Under the pieces are notes generated by a model that searched no databases, was not told the origin of the DNA, and worked only from the letters and a program-made list of their open reading frames with translations. DNA of 64,000 nt, from positions 17,692-81,691 of the IMG/VR virus record IMGVR_UViG_3300046675_000234; one strand, given 5' to 3'. The stretch's first letter is position 1. Each line of letters opens with the position of its first letter. A program made the translations under genes and the position numbers. Positions 39,954 to 48,051 of this stretch are shown here, piece after piece. The DNA comes from a virus.

Positions 39954-40385
39954 CTAGGCGGGCGGCGCGTTCGGGTCTACCGGCACGTTCGGATCGACCG
40001 GGGCGTTCGGGTCTACCGGTGCGGCGGGCTGCACCAGGGCACTGACGCTGCCAGCCGCCGAGTCGAGCGCGGCCTGGACCTGGCTGGCCCGCTGCGCGAG
40101 CGCGTCGAGCTGGGTGGTGTCCACCGGGGTGCCAGCCGCAGCCTGCGCGGCGATGGACTGGGCGGCGGCGGTGAGGTCGGCTGCCTTGGCCGATACGTCA
40201 TCCATCATCGTGCTGATGGCGGCGACGTCGGCGGCGATCTGCTGCTCTGTCATGAGGATCTGGTTTACCTTCCCGTGCATACGGTCAACGGAAGACTGGA
40301 GATTGGACAGCGCCGTGGTCACCTGCACGTACCAGGAGTTCGACGGCGCGCGGGGGGACCACACGGCTCTGAACCAGCCGGTCAC
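39954..40385 (-). CDS. Coiled-coil protein on opposite strand
   Basis: 143 aa from GTG at 40385, overlapping the upstream minus gene's stop (GTGA). Long helical repeats (IAADVAAISTMMDDVSAKAA and similar) and a C-terminal Pro/Asp/Val/Asn tail repeating VDPNAP. Such short coiled-coil proteins encoded alone against the flow are known in many actinophages. Function unknown. Confidence 0.72.
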   Translation of the reverse strand: MTGWFRAVWSPRAPSNSWYVQVTTALSNLQSSVDRMHGKVNQILMTEQQIAADVAAISTMMDDVSAKAADLTAAAQSIAAQAAAGTPVDTTQLDALAQRASQVQAALDSAAGSVSALVQPAAPVDPNAPVDPNVPVDPNAPPA

Positions 40386-40531
40386 CCGGCGTCAGGCGGC
40401 GGCGGCTGTACGGGACTGGCCTCGGCAGCCTGGGGCTCTGGCACCTCGGCGGCGGCAGCGGCTTCCTCATCGAGCTTGCGCTGCTCGGCTACCTCGGCAG
40501 CGACGGCCTCGCGGTCCTGTGGCATGGTCAT
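40382..40531 (-). CDS. Small acidic Ala/Pro-rich protein, 49 aa
   Basis: MTMPQDREAVAAEVAEQRKL then a Glu/Ala helix and a Pro-rich end. GAAGGGAGGCC serves as RBS. Pairs with the coiled-coil gene as a two-gene minus-strand unit; TAAGTG about 25 nt upstream is a possible -10. Confidence 0.58.
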   Translation of the reverse strand: MTMPQDREAVAAEVAEQRKLDEEAAAAAEVPEPQAAEASPVQPPPPDAG

Positions 40532-40582
40532 GATGGCCTCCCTTCGCACTGAGCCTCGCACTTACCCGCCAAGGAGGCAACT

Positions 40583-41032
40583 ATGCCAGCCCCGCCACCC
40601 GTGACGCTGTGGCTCGATCCGGGCGGAATGACCGGTTTTGCCTGCTGGGAGTCCGGCACCGACCACTTCTGGGCCGACGAGTTCGCCTGGGACGATGCGT
40701 GCGACAAGCTGGCCACCCTGGCTAGCTACTACCGCTCGCTGCTGTACATCGGCTGGGAGAAGTTCACCATCCTGCCGGACACGCACAAGAAGACCCCGCA
40801 GCCCGAGGCGTACGAGTTCCCCGGCGTGGTCAAGTACCTGGCCCGGACGTGGGCCTGCCGCCTGCTGCCGCCAGCCCGGCCTGCCGAGCGCAACGTGGCC
40901 ACTCCCGCGATACTGCGCAGGGCTGGCTGGTGGTCACCCGGCAAGAACGACGCTCAGTCGGCTGCCCAGCACCTGTACGCCTGGATGCTGCGCGAGAATT
41001 GCGTGCCGCATCGCATTGCCGCGATGAGGTAG
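40583..41032 (+). CDS. RuvC-like Holliday junction resolvase
   Basis: 149 aa. WLDPGGMTGFACWE (first acidic residue, RNase H-like strand 1), YIGWEKFTI (Glu) and, near the C-terminus, NDAQSAAQHLYAW (Asp) match the catalytic triad layout of phage RuvC-like resolvases. It resolves branched DNA before packaging. Strong AAGGAGGCAA RBS. Confidence 0.85.
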   Translation: MPAPPPVTLWLDPGGMTGFACWESGTDHFWADEFAWDDACDKLATLASYYRSLLYIGWEKFTILPDTHKKTPQPEAYEFPGVVKYLARTWACRLLPPARPAERNVATPAILRRAGWWSPGKNDAQSAAQHLYAWMLRENCVPHRIAAMR

Positions 41033-41044
41033 CCTGTTTACACC
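41030..41044 (+). promoter_or_regulatory. Promoter/operator TAGCCT-GTTTACACC
   Basis: The -10-like TAGCCT overlaps the RuvC-like stop codon and is followed at once by GTTTACACCA, then GGCAACGATGACG and the 41057 gene. No leader hairpin here. Confidence 0.62.
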
Positions 41045-41056
41045 ATCAAGGCAACG

Positions 41057-41497
41057 ATGACGATAGGACAACCGATGGCAGATGTAGCACGGCTATCTGA
41101 CCGCCAGGCTCAGCCGTTCACCCCGCCCGAAGAGCGGCGGTACGTTACCAGGCTCAACCAGATCCCGGATGCGCAGCTCGCCTGCCGTATCCACCACAAG
41201 TGGCCATCCGAGGAACTTGAGTACGGCAAGCCGATGCCCGAGGGCCTGACCGCGACCCGTACCGAGAAGCAGGGCGTCTTCCTGATCGAGGACCAGTGCC
41301 CGCGCTGCGGCAAGGTCCGGTGGAAGCTCACCAGGCCGCGCCGTGTCTGGGACACATCCGAGGGCTGGCATTACATCGACCCGAAGAACCTGCCCGGTTT
41401 CGAGGACTGGGTGTCGCTGGATAAGGACATGAAGCGCGGAGCCCGCACGATGATGGGCGAGAACATCCGGCGCAACGCCAAGCAGCTCTTCAAGTAG
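41057..41497 (+). CDS. Zinc-ribbon hypothetical protein, 146 aa
   Basis: The middle holds QCPRCGKVRWK with an earlier ACRIHHKW, a probable zinc site; the C-terminus is basic (MKRGARTMMGENIRRNAKQL). Start ATG at 41057 fits the CAACGATGACG leader; an ATG at 41075 is possible. Opens the recombination unit. Unknown function. Confidence 0.72.
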   Translation: MTIGQPMADVARLSDRQAQPFTPPEERRYVTRLNQIPDAQLACRIHHKWPSEELEYGKPMPEGLTATRTEKQGVFLIEDQCPRCGKVRWKLTRPRRVWDTSEGWHYIDPKNLPGFEDWVSLDKDMKRGARTMMGENIRRNAKQLFK

Positions 41498-41504
41498 GCC
41501 GCTC

Positions 41505-41969
41505 ATGATCATCATGGAGCGGTACGACGATCTGGCCTGGAAACGCAGCGAGGCCAAGATCGTCGCCACGGAGACCGTCCGCTTCACCTACCGGGGCGTC
41601 ACCGTCGAGCTGGACCTGGCCGAGGCAAACTACGCCGACGTCAACAAGTACATGGAAGAGCTGGCTGAGGCTGGCACGATCGTCAAGGGCCGGAAGGGCG
41701 ATATCAAGAGCGGTCCCCGGTCCAGCGGCAACGTCACCCGCACCACGGCCGAGAACAAGAATCTGCGCGAGTGGGTCAGGGCCAACAACATAATGGCCAG
41801 GAAGGGCAAGCCACGGCTGGCCTACCGTACGGAGATAAGCGGGAAGTATTACTACCCGCAGTGGCTCTGGGACCTGTACGACACAGCGACGGAGGAAGCG
41901 GATGGCATGGGCGTCGATCGACCAGACCGGCGAGCGGCCGATGCTGGCAATCGGGGCGGCAAAGGCTGA
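41505..41969 (+). CDS. Lsr2-like DNA-binding protein
   Basis: 154 aa. TETVRFTYRGVTVELDLAEA near the start matches the Lsr2 dimerisation domain; the C-terminal half has NKNLREWVRANNIMARKGKP, like the Lsr2 AT-hook/HTH domain (REWAR-x-NG...RGR). Actinobacterial Lsr2 silences AT-rich foreign DNA; phage homologues may counter or mimic it. The end overlaps the SNF2 gene by 68 nt. Confidence 0.75.
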   Translation: MIIMERYDDLAWKRSEAKIVATETVRFTYRGVTVELDLAEANYADVNKYMEELAEAGTIVKGRKGDIKSGPRSSGNVTRTTAENKNLREWVRANNIMARKGKPRLAYRTEISGKYYYPQWLWDLYDTATEEADGMGVDRPDRRAADAGNRGGKG

Positions 41970-43746
41970 GCACCACTTGTGCGCTGCCATCCCCGGCTGC
42001 AACTACGACAAGAAGGACGGCATCTGGCGGCTGCCGCTGAGCTGGCCGGGCTATGTCTGCTTCCGCACCGCGTGGGCCTCGATGCCGGTCTACATCTACC
42101 CGCCGCTGCTGGCCTGGGGTGAGTCGGCCTGGACGCAGGTCCAGAAGCGGTTCGCTGACCGGATACGGATCGACTGCACTACCGAGTACGGTGCGATGAT
42201 CCGGGACGCCGAGGCCGACAACTCGATGGAGCTGCGGCCGGACCAGCGCGGCGCGGTGCAGTGGCTGTGCACCTACGGCCGGGTCGGCATCGAGGACCCG
42301 ACCGGCAACGGCAAGACCCCGATCGTGATCCGCGCGCTCCAGGTCCAGCAGCAGGTGACCGGTACTGCCCTGCCAGCCCTGTACATCGCCAACGGCTCGG
42401 CGCTGTTCGGCATCCGTGACAAGTTCGCCGCCTGGGCTCCCGAGCTGCGGGTGGTGGTGGTCACCGGCACGGCGGCGAACCGGGCCAAGGCCCTGGAGCG
42501 CGAGGCCGACGTCTACATCATCGCGTGGGACAACCTGCGGCTGCACACCCGGCTGGCGAAGTACGGCAGCCAGCGGCTGTCCCGCTGCACTGAGTGCGCC
42601 GGGACCGAGACCAAGGTCACGCCGGGCCGCTGCGAGGTGCACGAGAAGGAGCTGAACAAGATCCGGTTCGGCACCGTCATCCCGGACGAGGCGCACAAGA
42701 TGCGCGACCCGACCACCAAGCAGACGCGGGCGGCGTGGTGGCTGATGCACCACGCCGAGTTCGCCTGGCCGATGACCGGCACGCTGGTGGCCGCGACGGT
42801 GGCCGACCCGTGGGGGCCGCAGCACGGACTCGACCCGCGCGCCTTCCCGTCCCGGTCACGCTATATCGACATGTTCGCCCAGAAGGAGTTCGCCTGGAAC
42901 CGGGGCGCGGAGATCCTCGGCTTCCGGCCCGAGCACGAGTACCAGGCACAGACGATCATCCAGCCGTACTGGCGGCGCATCCCGAAGGAGATCGCCCGGC
43001 CCAACCAGCCGCCGCGCGGCGAGCCCGAGTTCCGCTACACCGAGCTGTCGCCAGCCCACCGCAAGGTCTACGACCAGCTCACCAAGGAGGCGCTGGCCGA
43101 CCTGGAGGGCGCGTCGATGGTGACCGGCAACGACCTGGAGAAGTACACCCGGCTGTGCCAGCTCGCCTCTTCCATGGTCGAGCAGTACGACGGCGAGGAC
43201 TCCCAGGGCTTCACCCGGCCGCTGTACCGGCTGGCGCTGCCCTGCCCGAAGGCCGATGACCTGATCGAGTTCCTGTCCGAGACCGATGACCAGGTGGTGG
43301 TCGCGGCCATCTCCACCCAGCTCATCGAGCTGGCCGAGCGCAAGCTGCACGATGCCGGGATCAGCTTCACCCACATCATCGGCGGGATGAGCAGCGAGGC
43401 CCAGTACCAGGCCAACATGACGTTCCTGTCCGGCCAGGTCCGGGTGATCCTGATCAGCGCGGCAGGCGGCGAGTCCATCGACCTCCAGTCCAGCTCCGTG
43501 ATCTACTTCCTGGAGCCGGACACCTCGTTCCTGGCCCGCGAGCAGAAGATCGGCCGCGTGGACCGCTACGGCCAGCGGTACGCGGTGCGCCAGGTCTACG
43601 CGCTGGCCCCCGGCACCGTGGACATGCACCGCTACCAGCTCGGCTCCGACAAGGCCGAGCGGCACGATAGCGTGGCCCGCGACCCTGACCTGCTGCGCTG
43701 GATTCTGACCGGCGAGCAGGTGGACTTCAGCAAAGGACAACGATGA
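41902..43746 (+). CDS. SNF2-family DNA helicase/translocase
   Basis: 614 aa, RBS GGAGGAAGCGG. Walker A-like DPTGNGKT (132-139), DEAH box (262-265) and the motif VI-like QKIGRVDRYGQ near the C-terminus identify SF2/SNF2. An insertion just before the DEAH box has CTECAG...GRCEVH (229-247), a likely zinc site. The N-terminal 110 residues look like a HARP/SMARCAL-type lead-in (DGIWRLPLS). It probably remodels forks or recombination intermediates together with the RuvC-, Cas4- and Sak4-like neighbours. Confidence 0.92.
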   Translation: MAWASIDQTGERPMLAIGAAKAEHHLCAAIPGCNYDKKDGIWRLPLSWPGYVCFRTAWASMPVYIYPPLLAWGESAWTQVQKRFADRIRIDCTTEYGAMIRDAEADNSMELRPDQRGAVQWLCTYGRVGIEDPTGNGKTPIVIRALQVQQQVTGTALPALYIANGSALFGIRDKFAAWAPELRVVVVTGTAANRAKALEREADVYIIAWDNLRLHTRLAKYGSQRLSRCTECAGTETKVTPGRCEVHEKELNKIRFGTVIPDEAHKMRDPTTKQTRAAWWLMHHAEFAWPMTGTLVAATVADPWGPQHGLDPRAFPSRSRYIDMFAQKEFAWNRGAEILGFRPEHEYQAQTIIQPYWRRIPKEIARPNQPPRGEPEFRYTELSPAHRKVYDQLTKEALADLEGASMVTGNDLEKYTRLCQLASSMVEQYDGEDSQGFTRPLYRLALPCPKADDLIEFLSETDDQVVVAAISTQLIELAERKLHDAGISFTHIIGGMSSEAQYQANMTFLSGQVRVILISAAGGESIDLQSSSVIYFLEPDTSFLAREQKIGRVDRYGQRYAVRQVYALAPGTVDMHRYQLGSDKAERHDSVARDPDLLRWILTGEQVDFSKGQR

Positions 43747-44729
43747 CGATCACGATGACCAATAGCGAGTTCTTTACCTGGCAGCGCTGCCCGCGCTTCT
43801 GGTTCCTGCGGTACTACCTGGGCTACACGCCCGACGCCGACGAGGTGACCGGCAGCCGCATCCTGGGCATCCGCATCCACGCGGCGCTGGAGGGCATGTA
43901 CGGCTACGGCCTGGACCCGCTGACGGTGCTGCACCTGCTGTACAAGATCGCGCTGGAGCAGTTCCCCGACAATGAGGCCGAGCTGATCAAGGAGCGCGAC
44001 CTGGCCAGCGCCATGGTCGAGGGCTACATAGAGTGGACAGCCGCGACCGGCGCGGACGCGGGCCTGGCCGTGATCGCCACCGAGGCGGCGGTGACCGTGC
44101 CGCTGCCCGGCGTTCCGGGCGTGGACCTGCGCGCCAAGCTGGACCGGGTGGTGCTCGATGAGGCCACCGGGCTACTGAGCTTCGTGGACGACAAGACCGC
44201 CGCGAGCTTTGACCGGCACGAGATCCTGGCGCTCAACCCGCAGTTCCGGTTCTACTCGCTGATCCAGAAGATAGCCAGCGCCAATCCGGGCGGGCCGCGC
44301 GTGCTCGGCGGCGTGGTCAACACGCTGCGCCGGGTCAAGCGCACCGACCGGTCCAAGCCGCCCTACTACCAGCGTGACCCGTTCCGGTACACCGAGGTCA
44401 ACATCGGGTCCACGCTGCTGAAGGTGACCGGGCTGGCCCAGCAGATCATGGAGACCCGGCGGCACCTGGACTGGATCTACGCCGAGAACGGCGGCAAGGC
44501 CGACCTGACGCTGCTCAACCACTACCAGCTCCTGCACCTGGCCCCGACGCCGATCGAGACGGACTGTAGCTGGCGGTGCCCGTTCGTGCAGCTCTGCCCG
44601 CTGATGGATGACGGGTCCGACTGGGTGGGATCATTGGTACGTTCCGGTCATTTCCGGCAGGAAGACCCCTACAGCTACTACGAGCGTGACCCGCTGGCGG
44701 AAGTCCGGCAGATGCTCGCCAAGCAGTAA
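43743..44729 (+). CDS. Cas4/RecB-like PD-(D/E)XK nuclease with Fe-S cluster
   Basis: 328 aa. SEFFTWQRCPRFWFLRYY supplies the first cluster Cys (Cys16). The nuclease core is LRAKLDRVV (Asp) followed by LLSFVDDKTAAS (Asp and Lys). Three more Cys lie in CSWRCPFVQLC near the C-terminus, the C...C-x3-C-x5-C arrangement of Cas4/AddB. It is a 5' or 3' exonuclease for recombination. Overlaps the SNF2 stop by 4 nt. Confidence 0.9.
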   Translation: MTITMTNSEFFTWQRCPRFWFLRYYLGYTPDADEVTGSRILGIRIHAALEGMYGYGLDPLTVLHLLYKIALEQFPDNEAELIKERDLASAMVEGYIEWTAATGADAGLAVIATEAAVTVPLPGVPGVDLRAKLDRVVLDEATGLLSFVDDKTAASFDRHEILALNPQFRFYSLIQKIASANPGGPRVLGGVVNTLRRVKRTDRSKPPYYQRDPFRYTEVNIGSTLLKVTGLAQQIMETRRHLDWIYAENGGKADLTLLNHYQLLHLAPTPIETDCSWRCPFVQLCPLMDDGSDWVGSLVRSGHFRQEDPYSYYERDPLAEVRQMLAKQ

Positions 44730-44750
44730 TGTCAGACCCCTGTGCTCTGA

Positions 44751-44765
44751 TAGGGTGAGGACACC
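44751..44765 (+). promoter_or_regulatory. Promoter/operator TAGGGT-GAGGACACC
   Basis: TAGGGT followed by GAGGACACC, a degenerate palindrome copy (GGTGAGGACACC), then GGTAACGATGACG and the Sak4-like gene. It would allow separate control of the Sak4/SSB/vWA unit. Confidence 0.5.
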
Positions 44766-44777
44766 GGAAAGGTAACG

Positions 44778-45587
44778 ATGACGATTCAGCCTTATGCGCA
44801 GCAACCCGTGCGCCCTGATCTCCGGGTTGCCGCGCCGCAGCAGTATCCCGAGCTTCGCCAGCCGCAGCGCCGCGTCCAGGGCATCTCCGCGCTGGTCTAC
44901 GGCTTCGCCAAGGCGGGCAAGTCATCGCTGGCCGACAGCGGGCCGGTGCCGCGCCTGATCCTGGACATCGAGGGCACCAGCTTCTGGACACCCTCTCGCA
45001 AGGTCTACTGGAATCCGATGACCGAGCCGATCCCCCGGCCAGACGGCACCTGGGACACCTGCGTGGTGCTGACCAGGGACATCTCCACGATCGACCTGAC
45101 GTACCGCATCCTGGCCAGCGGCCAGCACCCGTTCAACTCGGTCAGCGTGGATAGCGTCACCGAGATGCAGCAGCGGATCATTGACGAGCGGGTCGGCTGG
45201 AAGAAGATCGAGCGCGATGACTGGGGCGTGCTGCTGCGCCGGGTGTCCTGGGTGACCCGGCAGTGGCGTGACCTGGTGACCCATCCGGTGCACCCGATCT
45301 GGACGCTGACCTTCGTAGCCGGGGTGCACATGGACGGGCGCACCGGCCGGTGGCGTCCGCTGGTCCAGGGCCAGGTGGGCGACTTCCTGCCCTACTACGT
45401 TGACGTGCTCGGCTACCTCGGCGCGATGCCCGATCAGAGCAGGCAGCTCCTGATCGGCCCGCACCCTCAGTACGAGACCGGCGAGCGGATCGGCGGCAGG
45501 CTACCGTACTCGCTCCCGATCGCCTATCCAGGCCGCGATGGCTACACGATGGAATCCATGCTGAGTCAAGTCTTGGCAGGAAGGTAG
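44778..45587 (+). CDS. Sak4-like RecA-fold ATPase
   Basis: 269 aa. Walker A YGFAKAGKSS (about 41-50), a LILDIEG strand soon after, and a Walker B-like SVSVDSVTEM (about 120-128). Phage Sak4 proteins are short RecA-like recombinases that anneal or pair DNA together with an SSB, and an SSB-like gene follows directly. The Cas4-like nuclease is upstream, completing a recombination set. Confidence 0.85.
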   Translation: MTIQPYAQQPVRPDLRVAAPQQYPELRQPQRRVQGISALVYGFAKAGKSSLADSGPVPRLILDIEGTSFWTPSRKVYWNPMTEPIPRPDGTWDTCVVLTRDISTIDLTYRILASGQHPFNSVSVDSVTEMQQRIIDERVGWKKIERDDWGVLLRRVSWVTRQWRDLVTHPVHPIWTLTFVAGVHMDGRTGRWRPLVQGQVGDFLPYYVDVLGYLGAMPDQSRQLLIGPHPQYETGERIGGRLPYSLPIAYPGRDGYTMESMLSQVLAGR

Positions 45588-45593
45588 AGAACG

Positions 45594-46820
45594 ATGGGAT
45601 ATCCGCAAGGACCGCCTCAGCAAGGACCGCCGCCGGGACAGGGCGGATGGCAGCAGGGCCAGGGCGGCTGGCAGCAGCCACCCCAGGGCGACCCGTACGC
45701 CCAGCAGCAGGGCGGCTTCACGCCGTTCCAGGGCGGCCAGCCGATGGGCGGCAGCGCGGGCGGCTACGACTGGAACACGCTGTACGGCCAGGCCGACCAC
45801 ACCGTTGGCCAGCTCGTTGACGCCGGTCTGTACACCGCGATCGTCAAGGCATCGGACTGGGACCGGACCAAGGACGGCAGCAAGGGGGCCTGGACCATCA
45901 CGTTCATCCTGACCAGCGGTCCCCGGCCTGGCATGAAGCAGGTCATGACCATGGCGGTCAGCCCGAAGACCAACAAGGGCGAGGACAACCCCGAGGGCAT
46001 GGGCCGGATGTTCCGGCAGCTCGCGGCGATGGGCATCCCGGTGCCGCCGCCGTACGGCCAGCAGGGCTGGTGGCAGCTCGGCTGGAACGAGCAGCAGGTG
46101 GGCCAGGCCATGGTCGGCCACCCGGTCCTGCTCCAGCTCATCCACGACGAGTACGAGGGCGTCACCCGGAACAAGGTGCGCGACATCCAGCCGCCGCCGC
46201 CCGGAGCCCCGACCCAGATGCCGCAGATCGCCCAGCAGCAGCAGCAGCAGGGCTTCGCCCCGCCGCAGGGCCAGCAGTGGCAGGCCCCGCCGCAGCAGGC
46301 CCCGCAGCCCGGCGGTGCCCCGGCACCGTGGCAGCCGCCGCAGCAGCAGCCGCAGCAGCAGCCGCAGTTCGAGGGCCAGGGCTACGGCCAGGGCTTCGGG
46401 CAGCAGCAAGGCCCGCCGCCCGGCTACCAGGGCCAGCCCCAGCAGGGTCCGCCGCCCGGCTACGGCCAGCAGCAGCAGCAGCAGCAGGGACCGCCTGCTG
46501 GCTACCAGCAGCCGCCGCAGGGCTATGACCCGAACGTCCCGCCGTACGCCCAGCAACCGAACCCCGGCGCACCGGGTGCGCAGCAGTTCACCGGCCAGGG
46601 CCAGGCGTGGCAGTCGTCCGTCAACCCCGCCCAGGAGCAGCAGGCCGCGCAGCAGATGGGCCAGCAGCAGCCACCGCAGCAGCAGCCGTGGGCAAACCCG
46701 AACGGTATGCCCGGCCAGCAGCAGCAGGGCTACGCTCCGCAAGGCCAGCAGCCGCAGCAGGGCGGCGAGCAGGGTCCGCCGCAGGCTCCGGGCTGGGCAG
46801 GCGGCCAGCCGCAGCAGTAA
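45594..46820 (+). CDS. SSB-like protein with very long Gln/Gly/Pro tail
   Basis: 408 aa. Residues 1-57 are Gly/Gln/Pro-rich. A folded core (about 62-200) reads VDAGLYTAIVKASDWDRTKD, TITFILTSGPRPG, and MGRMFRQLAAMGIP, resembling phage OB-like ssDNA-binding/DUF669 proteins. Residues 200-408 are a low-complexity tail dominated by Gln, Pro and Gly with repeated QQGPPPGY-type units and runs of Gln. Bacterial SSBs have such tails, but rarely of 200 residues. Sits after Sak4, the standard partner position. The tail may drive condensates or recruit partners. Confidence 0.78.
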   Translation: MGYPQGPPQQGPPPGQGGWQQGQGGWQQPPQGDPYAQQQGGFTPFQGGQPMGGSAGGYDWNTLYGQADHTVGQLVDAGLYTAIVKASDWDRTKDGSKGAWTITFILTSGPRPGMKQVMTMAVSPKTNKGEDNPEGMGRMFRQLAAMGIPVPPPYGQQGWWQLGWNEQQVGQAMVGHPVLLQLIHDEYEGVTRNKVRDIQPPPPGAPTQMPQIAQQQQQQGFAPPQGQQWQAPPQQAPQPGGAPAPWQPPQQQPQQQPQFEGQGYGQGFGQQQGPPPGYQGQPQQGPPPGYGQQQQQQQGPPAGYQQPPQGYDPNVPPYAQQPNPGAPGAQQFTGQGQAWQSSVNPAQEQQAAQQMGQQQPPQQQPWANPNGMPGQQQQGYAPQGQQPQQGGEQGPPQAPGWAGGQPQQ

Positions 46821-46861
46821 GACCAACTGACAGCCATCCCAACACAACAGAAGGAAGAACG

Positions 46862-47653
46862 ATGCAGATAACCCGAACCGAGGTCCCCACCGGGACCGAG
46901 GACCGGACCCGGCGCGAGACCATCGTGCCGCTGAACACCGGCACGCGCGAGGTCGAGCCCGAGATGTACCTGGACTGCTCCGAGTCCGAGGGCTGGCCCT
47001 GGAACAGCCTGCCAGCCGTCAACACCTGGTCTGTCCAGATCGAGGCCGTGCGCGGCTTCATCGTGCCGTTCGAGGTGCTGGACTCCCAGGCCGCAGCCGA
47101 GCAGGCCGGGGGTGACGATGACAAGGGCGGCGTCTACTGCTACCCCTTCAGCAACGCCTTCCTGCCGATCGGTGACGGCGACGATGACGGGGACCTGAAC
47201 AGCTCCAATTTCGATGAGAAGATGACCGCGTTCGCCGCCAAGTACTTCGGCGGCGACGGCCTGCCGCGCGGCGGCACCGAGGCCATGACCGCGATCCTGG
47301 CGGGCGATGACCACTTCATGGGCGAGTTCCGCGACGACCCGCGCGACGAGCGGCCGGTGCGCGCCCGCGTGATGTGGACGGACGGCAAGCTCAACGACGC
47401 GCCGAAGTTCCAGCGCTACCTCGGCCAGGCCACCGTCACCGATGAGGGCTACGGCTCCCACGGCGACTGGGACGAGGTGTGGGCGGTCGCCATCCTGGGC
47501 GAGCCCGGCGGCGGCGGCAAGGCTGCCTACCAGCAGTACGTCGATCTGGCCAAGACCCACCCGTGGATACACGCCTACTATTTCGAGGGCGTGACCAACC
47601 CGGCCGAGGTCGCGGAGGACATGGCCGTCGCGGTGGTGCCCACCGCCGCATGA
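46862..47653 (+). CDS. von Willebrand A-like domain protein
   Basis: 263 aa from the ATG at 46862 (AAGGAAGAACG RBS). YLDCSESEGWPWNS contains DxSxS (Asp38-Ser40-Ser42), the MIDAS metal site. Later RARVMWTDGKLND and VWAVAILGE are the typical central strands. Actinophages often have such a vWA protein after recombination genes; its partner is unknown (an MoxR-type ATPase is not seen here). Confidence 0.8.
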   Translation: MQITRTEVPTGTEDRTRRETIVPLNTGTREVEPEMYLDCSESEGWPWNSLPAVNTWSVQIEAVRGFIVPFEVLDSQAAAEQAGGDDDKGGVYCYPFSNAFLPIGDGDDDGDLNSSNFDEKMTAFAAKYFGGDGLPRGGTEAMTAILAGDDHFMGEFRDDPRDERPVRARVMWTDGKLNDAPKFQRYLGQATVTDEGYGSHGDWDEVWAVAILGEPGGGGKAAYQQYVDLAKTHPWIHAYYFEGVTNPAEVAEDMAVAVVPTAA

Positions 47654-47654
47654 A

Positions 47655-47950
47655 GACGTGACCGGCTGTAGCGAGGCTGGCTGAGAATATACCGCTGATG
47701 TGCACCGAGCGCTTGCACCACGGGAGCGCACACGAACACGAGTAGCGGGTGTCACCCGGTCGCCAGCCGGTCACTTAGCTGCCCCGCAGGCTCTCTGAAT
47801 GCGCGCGGGATACCGGCCCCGATGTAATCAGGGGGGTGCTGGTCCCCGACTAGGCACAACCTGCGGGGGCGTCAGCCGGGAACGGAAGACCACGGCTGGC
47901 GCTGCCCGGCCCCTGCGAGATTCACGGGATCAATCGGGGGCCGGGCACCG
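47655..47950 (+). ncRNA. Candidate structured RNA, about 300 nt
   Basis: Noncoding gap of about 400 nt with three strong stems in a row. Stem 1: GTGACCGGCTG (47658-47668) with CAGCCGGTCAC (47764-47774), 11 bp perfect around 95 nt that can fold further. Stem 2: GCCCCGCAGG (47781-47790) with CCTGCGGGGGC (47860-47870), 10 bp and one bulged G. Stem 3: GCCCGGCCCC (47904-47913) with GGGGCCGGGC (47937-47946), 10 bp perfect. No tRNA or tmRNA features. Could be a long 3' UTR, an attenuator or a new phage RNA. Confidence 0.4.
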
Positions 47951-47975
47951 GCATGTCTGGAATAGATCCATGGCC

Positions 47976-47990
47976 TGGGGTGTTTACACC
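47976..47990 (+). promoter_or_regulatory. Promoter/operator with full GGTGTTTACACC palindrome
   Basis: TGGGGT followed by GTTTACACC, so the full 12-mer GGTGTTTACACC is present. A short GGGC/GCCC hairpin and ACGATGAGGAA lead to the DUF932 gene. Confidence 0.65.
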
Positions 47991-48051
47991 ATCGTAGGGC
48001 CGCAACAGCAGCCCGGATCAAAATGTCAGACCCGACAGAGACGATGAGGAA

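Noticed and set aside
47655-48051. tRNA or tmRNA gene in the long gap
   Set aside because: No T-arm GGTTCGAATCC-like segment, no CCA end and no fitting cloverleaf; stems are too long for tRNA.
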